A stretch of 14,789 nt of DNA. It comes from an uncultured Clostridia bacterium (GTDB lineage: Bacteria > Bacillota > Clostridia > TANB77 > CAG-508). Position numbers and translations under genes: made by a program. The stretch spans positions 1 to 14,789 of the forward strand of contig CAQPRV010000019.1 of NCBI GenBank assembly GCA_948857205.1, written 5' to 3'. Positions 1 through 6,210 of the stretch are shown piece by piece. The notes beneath the pieces were generated by a model. The model was not told the origin of the DNA. It did no database searches and was given only the letters and a program-made list of their open reading frames with translations. How positions within the stretch are numbered: position 1 is the stretch's first letter; each line of letters starts with the position of its first letter.

Positions 1-110
1 AGGAATTAGAAACAGAACTATTTGAGTATGTTAATTGGTTTAATAATATTAGAATACATAGTTCTCTAAATTATTTAACACCAATTGAATATAAAAAAGT
101 GTCCTTATAA
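1..110 (+). CDS. IS3-family transposase (OrfB), C-terminal end only
   Basis: The reading frame enters from outside the window and stops with TAA at 108-110. The 35 complete residues contain YVNWFNNIRIHSSLNYLTP followed by IEYKK. This is the typical C-terminal signature of IS3/IS150 OrfB integrases (aromatic-N-x-x-R-x-H-x-x-L, then P-x-x-Y). The catalytic DDE residues lie upstream of the window and cannot be checked. The enzyme would cut and join the ends of its own element. It is a neighbour of the prophage genes by insertion and has no phage role. The family call is firm; the exact IS group is inferred. Confidence 0.88.
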   Translation, partial: ELETELFEYVNWFNNIRIHSSLNYLTPIEYKKVSL

Positions 111-135
111 AAATTGTACAAAAAAGTATTGACAA
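1..135 (+). mobile_element. Right end of an IS3-family insertion sequence
   Basis: The transposase tail is followed by about 25 non-coding bases ending in TATTGACA at 128-135. Read from the other side this is TGTCAATA, a plausible IS3/IS150 terminal inverted repeat starting with TG. The left end and target duplication are outside the window, so the boundary at 135 is an estimate. The terminal TTGACA (130-135) points outward and could act as a -35 element. No good -10 lies 16-18 bases downstream: TTCTTT is at the 17-base spacing and TAATAT only at 22. Confidence 0.65.
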
Positions 136-182
136 TCCAAAAATAGATTAGTTCTTTAATATTTTAGAAAGGTAGGAAAACA

Positions 183-308
183 ATGAAAAAGAAATGGACC
201 AAACAGAGTGCGGAGAAATATATAAAAGAAACAAAACAAAAAGGATTAACATATTGGAGTGCAAAAGATTATTTAAAAAATCATAAAACAATGTGTTCAA
301 TAATATAA
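183..308 (+). CDS. Small hypothetical protein, 41 aa, next to the IS end
   Basis: ATG at 183 is preceded by AGAAAGGTAGG, a reasonable ribosome binding site about 6-10 bases away, and the frame stops at TAA 306-308. The product is basic and lacks membrane segments. It contains WTKQSAEKYIKETKQKG and a YWSAKDYL stretch, which resembles small unnamed proteins encoded in Firmicute phages, though I cannot name a family. The gene starts about 50 bases after the inferred IS end, so it may have lost its native promoter or be the remnant of a longer gene. It ends six bases before a hairpin that serves the opposite strand. Function unknown. Confidence 0.5.
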   Translation: MKKKWTKQSAEKYIKETKQKGLTYWSAKDYLKNHKTMCSII

Positions 309-313
309 AAGAA

Positions 314-339
314 AGCCCCAAACTCGAGAGAATGGGGCT
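314..339 (-). terminator. Rho-independent terminator of the antisense 67-aa gene
   Basis: AGCCCCA (314-320) pairs with TGGGGCT (333-339) around a 12-base loop. On the minus strand the stem is followed by TTTCTTTTA, the required T-rich tract. On the plus strand no T-run follows. It therefore ends the minus-strand transcript that starts near 626. Confidence 0.8.
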
Positions 340-346
340 AGTAGAT

Positions 347-373
347 AATACTGATTAAAAAACAATCAGTATT
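347..373 (-). repeat. 10-bp perfect inverted repeat, second hairpin before the terminator
   Basis: AATACTGATT (347-356) and AATCAGTATT (364-373) are perfect inverted copies with a 7-base AT loop. On the minus-strand transcript it lies between the stop codon at 396 and the GC-rich terminator at 314-339. It would form a tandem hairpin that could protect the 3' end of the message. No T-run follows on either side, so it is not a terminator by itself. Confidence 0.7.
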
Positions 374-395
374 TAAGAAGATTTAGCTAAGAAAA

Positions 396-599
396 TTAAA
401 AATTAAATGTAATAAAGTTTATAGACAAGTCTAGAATGTCTGCAATTTGTTTTGGAAGTCTTCCATTTTCTTTTTGCCACAGAAAATATTCGAGACCAAT
501 ATCATTAATATATAACATTATTGGCCGTACAAAACAACCATTTGCTTCTGGACAAGTTGGACATTTTTTAATCATTTCCATTAATTCTTCTTTACTCAT
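396..599 (-). CDS. Antisense small Cys-motif protein, 67 aa, own transcription unit
   Basis: On the minus strand the start ATG (597-599) follows AAGGAGGATTTATT, a near-ideal ribosome binding site. A consensus promoter lies at 633-661 and a terminator at 314-339, so this is a complete single-gene unit facing against the late operon. The 67-aa product has C13-P-T-C16 and C22 near the N-terminus (KKCPTCPEANGCF), a possible metal site with too few ligands for a full zinc finger. This is followed by a mixed helical segment ending in a PKQIADILDLS stretch, which hints at a helix. No signal peptide or clear membrane segment is visible. I do not recognise the family. The arrangement fits a 'moron' or a gene expressed during lysogeny; that is inference. 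Confidence 0.75.
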   Translation of the reverse strand: MSKEELMEMIKKCPTCPEANGCFVRPIMLYINDIGLEYFLWQKENGRLPKQIADILDLSINFITFNF

Positions 600-632
600 A
601 ATAAATCCTCCTTATAATGTTGTAATAAATAA

Positions 633-661
633 ATTATATCACAATTAACATAAAATGTCAA
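633..661 (-). promoter_or_regulatory. Consensus vegetative sigma promoter for the antisense gene
   Basis: Read on the minus strand, TTGACA (656-661) is followed by exactly 17 bases and then TATAAT (633-638). Both hexamers match the sigma-A/sigma-70 consensus perfectly. Transcription would start around 626 and run toward the 67-aa gene at 599. Such a perfect promoter predicts constant expression in the lysogen. Confidence 0.88.
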
Positions 662-685
662 AAGTGAGAAGGAAAAAGAAAAAAT

Positions 686-808
686 ATGAAAGAAAAAATC
701 AACTATTCAGAATGCATGAAAAGAAAATGTAATGAATGCAAATATCATAAAAGTTGTTTTAAAAACAATAAAGCAAATAAAAGAAGTAAAGGAGAAAAAG
801 AAAAATGA
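686..808 (+). CDS. Very small Cys-rich basic protein, 40 aa
   Basis: ATG at 686 and TGA at 806-808 enclose a 40-aa protein. The stop overlaps the next start by four bases (ATGA), a sign of translational coupling. A modest ribosome binding site, GAAGGA, lies about 13 bases upstream. The protein has four cysteines arranged as C10-x4-C15-x2-C18-x5-C24 (CMKRKCNECKYHKSC) and a lysine-rich tail, consistent with a small zinc-binding domain. It is the first visible gene of the plus-strand block. Function unknown; the case rests on coupling and composition. Confidence 0.5.
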   Translation: MKEKINYSECMKRKCNECKYHKSCFKNNKANKRSKGEKEK

Positions 809-1044
809 TAAAATTAAAATTTTTAGTTAATGTACCAGATAAGTATACAAAAGAACAATACAAAAAAGGACAAGAAAAAGAATTTAATAATAAAAGAGCA
901 GAGGAAATATTATTAGCAAAACAAAAAGATGGACAACCATATGCTATAGAAATCAAAGAAGAAGTTGAGACTACAACTAAAAATGTAAAAGCAGTTAAAA
1001 AAGGAAAAGTCAAAAACACAACAAATACAAGAAAGAAAAAATAA
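805..1044 (+). CDS. Small basic hypothetical phage protein, 79 aa
   Basis: The gene starts by ATGA overlap with its predecessor and has AAAGGAG about 10 bases upstream. The N-terminal half (IKLKFLVNVPDKYTKEQYKK, then a segment with RAEEILLAK) follows a pattern I associate with small, unnamed phage proteins often found near head genes. There the pattern is a beta-strand start, a D-K-x-T and K-K-G region, then an R-A-x-E-I helix. The C-terminal third is lysine/threonine rich and probably disordered. No membrane segment or catalytic motif is visible. It precedes the HNH gene by two bases. Role unknown. Confidence 0.6.
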   Translation: MIKLKFLVNVPDKYTKEQYKKGQEKEFNNKRAEEILLAKQKDGQPYAIEIKEEVETTTKNVKAVKKGKVKNTTNTRKKK

Positions 1045-1046
1045 TT

Positions 1047-1454
1047 ATGATAATGAAATTATGTGCAAGATGCCAAAAGATGATACAAGCTCCAAACAGA
1101 TATTGCGATAAGTGTAAAACTATAGTAGAAGAACAAGCGAAACAAATAAAGCAAAAAAGCAACAATAGATATAATAAACAAAGAGATAAGAAATATACAC
1201 AATTTTATAATAGCAAAGCGTGGAAAATACTAAGAAAACAATATATTACAAAACATTATCTATGCGAAGAATGCAAAAAAGAAGCTAAACAGAATAAAGA
1301 ATATACAATTCAGTTAGCAGAAGAAGTACATCATAAGGAAGCAATACAAACTGAAACAGGCTGGATAAGAAGATTAGATGAAAACAATTTAATATCATTA
1401 TGCCATTTACATCATGACATAGCTCATAATAGATTTAAAAGGAGGAAACAATGA
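1047..1454 (+). CDS. HNH homing-type endonuclease, phage packaging-associated
   Basis: The 135-aa protein is a phage HNH nuclease. The N-terminus has two CxxC pairs (C6/C9 and C20/C23), likely a zinc ribbon. A linker and the family segment FYNSKAWKILRKQY come next. The HNH core has YLCEEC (C73, C76), VHH (H95, H96), the ENNL segment around N113-N114, and LCHLHH (C119-H123). The second zinc pair is C119 and H122, where most relatives have Cys-x-x-Cys-His. In HK97-like phages such a nuclease next to the terminase genes is needed for cos cleavage, and here it sits upstream of both terminase genes. ATG 1047 (or in-frame ATG 1053) has no strong ribosome binding site, so coupling to the gene ending at 1044 is likely. 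It overlaps the next gene by four bases. Confidence 0.9.
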   Translation: MIMKLCARCQKMIQAPNRYCDKCKTIVEEQAKQIKQKSNNRYNKQRDKKYTQFYNSKAWKILRKQYITKHYLCEECKKEAKQNKEYTIQLAEEVHHKEAIQTETGWIRRLDENNLISLCHLHHDIAHNRFKRRKQ

Positions 1455-2074
1455 AAAAATATAATTCAAAAATAATAGCGAATAATAATGAGCCCAAAAT
1501 AGCATTTGAATGCGATAAAAATAAAAGCAAAGAATGTAACAAGAAACACTGTACGGAGTCTTGTAATCATACAACTGATACTAAATATATGAAAGCTAAA
1601 CAAAGAAACAAAAAACTTACAGATAAAGAATTAATAGTTAGCTTAGAAAATGAAATAGAGTATTACAGACACGAGATTGATTTATTAAAAAATGTTCATC
1701 AAGAAAATATAGAATGTATTAATAAACAAGACAAAATAATAAAAGAGTATCAAGAAACATTTAAAGAAGTAATATTGAACAAAAAAGATATATTTAATAC
1801 TAAAACTCCAAATCAAATAAGAAGATTATTAGGATACGATTCAATAGAATCAAAAGAAAGTAACGAATGTTTAGATAAAGAATTTGAAATAACAATTAAC
1901 AATGAAGATTATTTAATTAAATATAATAGCAACACAAATGCAGTAGTACTAAATACATATTTAACAAAAATAGTAAATGAAAATAAGACTTTTAAAGTAT
2001 GCAAATATAAGGAATTTAAAATAATAAATAAAACCAGATTTAAGGAATATGGAGATTATAGTTACAACGAATAA
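1451..2074 (+). CDS. Hypothetical protein with Cys cluster and coiled coil, 207 aa
   Basis: ATG 1451 follows AAAAGGAGGAAACA, a strong ribosome binding site inside the end of the HNH gene. Near residues 20-45 is a Cys/His cluster (C21, C29, C34, C38 and an HTTDTKYMK motif). The C-x-x-x-C-x-H-T-T-D pattern recurs, as I recall, in small clostridial phage proteins. Residues about 55-110 are charged and heptad-like (a coiled coil with ELIVSLENEIEYYRHEIDLL). The C-terminal 70 residues look like beta strands. No enzyme motif is visible. It lies between HNH and terminase. Function unknown, possibly DNA or protein binding. Confidence 0.65.
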   Translation: MKKYNSKIIANNNEPKIAFECDKNKSKECNKKHCTESCNHTTDTKYMKAKQRNKKLTDKELIVSLENEIEYYRHEIDLLKNVHQENIECINKQDKIIKEYQETFKEVILNKKDIFNTKTPNQIRRLLGYDSIESKESNECLDKEFEITINNEDYLIKYNSNTNAVVLNTYLTKIVNENKTFKVCKYKEFKIINKTRFKEYGDYSYNE

Positions 2075-2100
2075 TTAAAGACGAATCAAGGAGTGATATT

Positions 2101-2298
2101 ATGAAAGAAAAACACACTGTTGACTTAGATATCAATGTAAATAAAGAAAGTGTTGAAGACACTATAACAGAAATAAAAGAAGCGACTGATATAAAACCAA
2201 ATATAACAATTAGAAATAATCAAAATGTATATGTTACTATAAATTATTTTAATGAAAGCGAAAAAGAATATAGCAAAGGGGATAATGAAAATGTCTAA
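2101..2298 (+). CDS. Small hypothetical phage protein, 65 aa
   Basis: ATG 2101 follows CAAGGAGTGATATT, a good ribosome binding site. The protein is acidic and reads as beta-alpha-beta: HTVDLDINVN, a helical VEDTITEIKEATD, then ITIRNNQNVYVTINYFN. No cysteine, membrane segment or catalytic motif is present. It overlaps the next gene by 8 bases. The gene pair 2101-2521 sits directly before the packaging gap and terminase. Similar small acidic proteins occur at this place in clostridial prophages, but I cannot assign a function. Confidence 0.65.
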   Translation: MKEKHTVDLDINVNKESVEDTITEIKEATDIKPNITIRNNQNVYVTINYFNESEKEYSKGDNENV

Positions 2299-2521
2299 TG
2301 AAATATTACTACCCACAAATCAAAACATAAACAATTGTATAAAAGCAATTGGACAAGAATTAATTAGAAGATCAGATGACATTAGTAATGATATAAGAGG
2401 AGTACAAACAATAAGAATAAATGCAACAATAAGTCCAGATGAAATAGTTAATTTTAATATAACTAAAAACTATTTAGCAAAGTTTAAAGATAGAACAAAA
2501 TCTAGTAAAGAAGCGGAATAA
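2291..2521 (+). CDS. Small hypothetical phage protein, 76 aa
   Basis: I chose ATG 2291 because AAAGGGGA at 2275-2282 is about 9 bases upstream. ATG 2285 is also in frame and is a close alternative. A farther in-frame start at 2252 would overlap the previous gene by 47 bases and lacks a ribosome site. The protein (MSNEILLPTNQNINNCIKAI onward) has a helical first half and a segment IRINATISPDEIVNFNITK that looks like a beta-hairpin. No known catalytic motif is seen. It is the last gene before the G-rich gap at 2522-2643. Function unknown. Confidence 0.65.
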   Translation: MSNEILLPTNQNINNCIKAIGQELIRRSDDISNDIRGVQTIRINATISPDEIVNFNITKNYLAKFKDRTKSSKEAE

Positions 2522-2643
2522 AAGGGGAGGGGTGGTCAAAAAAGTATTTACTGAATGAAAACACAACGGCGTCTGGAGTACTCTGTAGAAAAAACTCCCT
2601 AAATTGCATTTTAACAGAGTGAAACTAAAGGAGATGATAAAAT
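2522..2643 (+). other. G-rich non-coding gap before terminase, candidate cos/packaging site
   Basis: This 122-bp gap is the only long non-coding stretch in the packed late operon. It begins with GGGGAGGGGTGGTC (2524-2537), which stands out against the AT-rich background. It continues through the GC-rich ACGGCGTCTGGAGT (2566-2579). Two inverted repeats are visible: GGAGT/ACTCC (2575-2579 and 2594-2598) and ACTCTGT/ACAGAGT (2580-2586 and 2614-2620, 7 bp perfect). A G-run followed by GGTC-A-run just upstream of a P27-type small terminase gene recurs in related prophages as I remember them. Together with the nearby HNH gene it suggests the terminase-binding and cutting site. The last bases hold the terminase ribosome site, AAAGGAGATGA. 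No transcription terminator is seen. Confidence 0.45.
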
Positions 2644-3147
2644 ATGGCAGGCAGACCAAAACAACCTATAAATTTGATTATAGCTAAAGGAAAGAAACAT
2701 TTAACTAAACAAGAGATAAATAAGCGAAAAGAAAATGAAGTTAAGGTAAATTACACAGACATTAAAGTGCCTGAATATTTATCAGAAAGAGAACAAATGG
2801 AGTTTTGTAAAATAGCTGAAATATTATTAAACGTAGGAATAATGACCGAGTTAGACGAAGATTGTCTAGCTCGTTATTTAATTGCCCAAACTAATTATGT
2901 TCAATATACAAACGAATTAAGAAAATTAAACAAAAAATTATTAGAACTAAAGAGAGCAGACATTAAAAGAAAAACAATGCAAGAAATTGATACATACTTA
3001 ATTTATCAAGATAGAGCATTAAAGCAATGCAGAGCTTGTGCAAATGATTTAGGACTTTCAATATCTTCTAGATGTAAATTAGTTATGCCACCACCAAAAG
3101 AACCACCAAAAGAAAATAAGTTTGCAAAATTTAAGGATATAGGTTAA
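2644..3147 (+). CDS. terS: Terminase small subunit, P27 family
   Basis: The 167-aa protein begins MAGRPKQPINLIIAKGKKHL, the typical start of the P27-type small terminase (Phage_term_smll_2): G-R-P-x-x-P followed by a K-G-K-x-H-x-T-K segment. The rest is mainly helical, with an IKVPEYLSEREQMEFCKIA helix and a central helical pair. A Pro-rich stretch (PPPKEPPKENKFAKF) lies near the end. It recognises packaging DNA and loads the large subunit. AAAGGAGATGA lies 7-10 bases upstream. Its stop shares one base with the start of the large subunit gene (TAATG), so the pair is translationally coupled. Length is normal for the family. Confidence 0.92.
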   Translation: MAGRPKQPINLIIAKGKKHLTKQEINKRKENEVKVNYTDIKVPEYLSEREQMEFCKIAEILLNVGIMTELDEDCLARYLIAQTNYVQYTNELRKLNKKLLELKRADIKRKTMQEIDTYLIYQDRALKQCRACANDLGLSISSRCKLVMPPPKEPPKENKFAKFKDIG

Positions 3148-4868
3148 TGAGTATAGATAGAGTTACAGAGTATGCAAAAAAGACTATAAATGAAAACAAA
3201 ATGGGGCAGTTACATATATTAGCTTGCAAAAGACATATAGAAGATTTAAAAAGACAAGGAACAAAGGAGTTTCCTTATATTTGGGATCCAAAAAAATCAG
3301 AAAGAATACTTGAATATTCAGAAACGCTAACAATTGGAGAAGGTTTTGAAACAAAACCAGTAAAATTACTAGGTTCGCAAATATTCGATATTGGATGTCC
3401 ATTTGGTTGGCTAAAATTAAATGGAAAAAGAAGATTTCGACGCTCTTATGAGTCTATGGCAAGACAAAATGGAAAGTCCTTTAAAAATGGTATAAGAGGG
3501 ACATATATAGCTGGATTTAGTGGTTATAATTATGGTAAATTATTCACAGTTGCAACAAAAAAAAGACAAGCAAGAATTGCATGGGAGGAAATGGCAAAGT
3601 TTATAAAGACAGATGAAGACTTACAAGAGTTGTTTGAAATAAAAGATTATAAATCATTAATATTAGCAAATGATACTCAATGCACAATTGAAGCATTATC
3701 AAAAGAAAGTGGATTAGATGATGGTTTTAGAAGCATATTTACGTCTGTAGATGAATATCATCAACACCCAAATGCAAAAATATACAAAGCATTATATAAT
3801 GGAACAAAAGCATTACTAGAAACTTTAGTTAGTATTATTACTACAAGAGGAGATAAATTAAACAGTGCTTGTTATGAAATGGACCGATATTGTATTAATA
3901 TACTAAAAGGAATTGCGACTGCTGAAGATTTTTTTGTAGATATATATGCTTTAGATGAAAAAGACGATATATTCAATCCAAAAAATTTTATTAAAGCAAA
4001 TCCATATTTAGCATCTACAAAACTAGGACTAGAAACATTAATTACAGATATGCAAACTGCTAAAGATATGGGTGGAAGCGAATTAAGAGACTTTATGACA
4101 AAGTCTCTTAATTTATGGGTAAAAAACACAGAAGACCAATTCATAGACCCTGATAAGTGGAAAAAATGCGAATCTCAGCTAGAATTATCAGATTTTGTAG
4201 GAAAAGATTGTTATGCAGGATTAGATTTATCTCATGGTGGAGATTTAACAACAGTACATATAGAAATTCCATTGGATAATGGAGATTTTTTTGAATGTTC
4301 ACATTCATTTATGCCACGTGGAAGATTAGAAGAACATATAGCGACTGATGTAGCACCTTACGATGTTTGGGAAGAAGAAGAACTTATAACAGTAACAGGC
4401 GGACAAGATACTTACAAAAATGATTATAAGTTTATTATTAAATATTTAAAAGATATTATAGAGGAATATAACTTACAATTACAAGCAATAGGTTATGACC
4501 CACATAATGCAGACGGATTTTTGAGTGACTTAGAAATATTTGGAGTACCACTTTTAGAGATAACACAATCTGCCAGATTTTTACATGATGGAACAGAAGA
4601 TATGCAATTAAATATTGAATCAGGAAAAGTGAAATACAACAAAAAAGAAGAGCTACTTAGTTATAGTGTTTCAAACGCAAAGATAGTTAGAAATAGTTTT
4701 AATGAAAAAAAAGTAGATAAAGAACCAAATTCTAAAACTAAAAGGATTGATCCTGTTGATGCTATGATAAATGCACATATAACACAGATGAAATTTAATG
4801 AAAAAGAAAATGTAGATTATAACAGAGAAATGGAAGAATATTTAGAAAACATGGGTTGGAATGACTAG
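3147..4868 (+). CDS. terL: Terminase large subunit (ATPase and nuclease)
   Basis: The 573-aa protein is a Terminase_1-type packaging motor. The ATPase half shows the deviant Walker A ARQNGKS (residues 105-111) after RRSYESM. Walker B with the catalytic Glu is in FTSVDEYHQH (D202, E203). The RNase-H-like nuclease half shows the three expected acidic sites: D360 in GLDLSHGGDLT, D451 in GYDPHNADG, and D538 in DPVDAMINAH. All key residues are present and the length is typical, so it looks functional. It uses ATP to drive DNA into the procapsid through the portal and cuts the concatemer at the ends. It is coupled to the small subunit by one-base overlap. Its last codons carry the ribosome site of the portal gene. 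Confidence 0.96.
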   Translation: MSIDRVTEYAKKTINENKMGQLHILACKRHIEDLKRQGTKEFPYIWDPKKSERILEYSETLTIGEGFETKPVKLLGSQIFDIGCPFGWLKLNGKRRFRRSYESMARQNGKSFKNGIRGTYIAGFSGYNYGKLFTVATKKRQARIAWEEMAKFIKTDEDLQELFEIKDYKSLILANDTQCTIEALSKESGLDDGFRSIFTSVDEYHQHPNAKIYKALYNGTKALLETLVSIITTRGDKLNSACYEMDRYCINILKGIATAEDFFVDIYALDEKDDIFNPKNFIKANPYLASTKLGLETLITDMQTAKDMGGSELRDFMTKSLNLWVKNTEDQFIDPDKWKKCESQLELSDFVGKDCYAGLDLSHGGDLTTVHIEIPLDNGDFFECSHSFMPRGRLEEHIATDVAPYDVWEEEELITVTGGQDTYKNDYKFIIKYLKDIIEEYNLQLQAIGYDPHNADGFLSDLEIFGVPLLEITQSARFLHDGTEDMQLNIESGKVKYNKKEELLSYSVSNAKIVRNSFNEKKVDKEPNSKTKRIDPVDAMINAHITQMKFNEKENVDYNREMEEYLENMGWND

Positions 4869-4881
4869 AAAGGAGGAAAAA

Positions 4882-6210
4882 GTGAAGTTTAAACAAAGGG
4901 CAAAAATGGCATTTAATATATTAACAAATAAATCAAACAAAGATTATGAGTTAAATCAATTAATAGATTTTTTAGGACTTAAAGGAATAAAAGGAAAAGC
5001 ATTATCAGAAGCAACATATTTCGCTTGCCTAAAAGTATTAAGTGAATCAGTAGGAAAGTTACCACTTAAATTACTAAAACATCAGGGCAATAATGGAGTA
5101 ATAACTGCAAGAGAACATGCAATTTATTCTATTTTGCACGATAGACCAAATCCTTATATGACTGCTACTTCCTTTTGGTCAACAATTGAGCAAAACAGAA
5201 ATCATTTTGGAAATGCTTATGCACTGATAAAAGGAGCAGGAAGTAAAATGTCTTTATGGATTTTGCCATCAGAAGAAGTAGATATTTGGTATGATGACAA
5301 AAAAATATTAAGTGATGTTCCAGATATTTATTATATGTATTCACATGGAGGGAAATTATATCAATTTAGCTCTGAAGAAATACTACATTTTAAAACTTCA
5401 AATACTTTTGATGGAATAAAAGGAATTTCAGTTAGAGAGCAATTAAGAACTACGATTGATGGAAATATAAAATCACAAAAAATGCTTAATAGTATGTATA
5501 AAAGTGGATTTACTGCAAAAGCAGTTGTTCAGTACACAAGTGATTTATCAGAAGCTAACTTGAAAAAATTTAAAGATAAAATTGAAAAGTTCGCAGGTAG
5601 TGATTTAGACGATGAAGAAACAAAGAATATTATTCCACTTCCAATCGGAACAACCTTAACACCTATAAATATTAAATTAGCAGATAACCAATTTATTGAT
5701 ATTAAAAAATATAGTGCTTTACAAATTGCAGCAGCTTTTGGAATAAAACCAAATCAAATTGGAGATTATGAAAAATCAAGTTATGCAAGTGCCGAAGCAC
5801 AACAATTAAGTTTTTATGTAGATACTTTATTATATATCATAAAGCAATATGAAGAAGAATTAAACTATAAATTACTTTCAACTGAAGAAATTTCACAGGG
5901 ATTTTATTTCAAATTTAATGTTGCAGTAATATTAAGAGCAGATTTAAAGACACAAATAGAAACATTAAGTCAAGCAGTATCAAACTTTATCTATACACCA
6001 AATGAAGCAAGAGCATTACTTGATTTAGAGGCAAAAGAAGGAGGAAATCAACTTCTTGGAAATGGTGCTAGTATTCCTGTACAACTTGCAGGAACACAAT
6101 ATATAAAAACTGATGGAAAGGAGGAAGAAAAACGATGGATGGAAAAGACAATGAAAGAGATACTAACAAAATTGTTGCAGAAGGAATTATTTGTAAATCA
6201 GCAAGTGTAG
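4882..6210 (+). CDS. Portal protein, HK97 type
   Basis: The protein belongs to the Phage_portal family. It forms the dodecameric ring at the capsid vertex through which DNA passes. Visible family features are ATYFACLKVLSESVGKLPLK, HAIYSILHDRPNPYMTATSF with the following NHFGNAYALI, the FGIKPNQIGD loop, and SSYASAEAQQLSFYVDTL near residue 300. I chose the GTG at 4882, giving 442 aa, because AAAGGAGG (about 4869-4876) lies just 5-8 bases upstream. The in-frame ATG at 4861 is inside the terminase stop region and has no ribosome site. The C-terminus overlaps the protease gene by 76 bases, unusually long for this operon. Length is normal. Confidence 0.94.
   Translation: MKFKQRAKMAFNILTNKSNKDYELNQLIDFLGLKGIKGKALSEATYFACLKVLSESVGKLPLKLLKHQGNNGVITAREHAIYSILHDRPNPYMTATSFWSTIEQNRNHFGNAYALIKGAGSKMSLWILPSEEVDIWYDDKKILSDVPDIYYMYSHGGKLYQFSSEEILHFKTSNTFDGIKGISVREQLRTTIDGNIKSQKMLNSMYKSGFTAKAVVQYTSDLSEANLKKFKDKIEKFAGSDLDDEETKNIIPLPIGTTLTPINIKLADNQFIDIKKYSALQIAAAFGIKPNQIGDYEKSSYASAEAQQLSFYVDTLLYIIKQYEEELNYKLLSTEEISQGFYFKFNVAVILRADLKTQIETLSQAVSNFIYTPNEARALLDLEAKEGGNQLLGNGASIPVQLAGTQYIKTDGKEEEKRWMEKTMKEILTKLLQKELFVNQQV

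Noticed and set aside
436..648. Plus-strand open frame opposite the 67-aa minus-strand gene
   Set aside because: It has no ribosome site. The minus-strand gene has promoter, RBS and terminator.
2532..2558. Mini-frame starting at GTG after GGGGAGG in the gap before terS
   Set aside because: Only eight codons. The G-run is better explained as part of the packaging motif. A 15-codon frame at 2555 has no ribosome site either.
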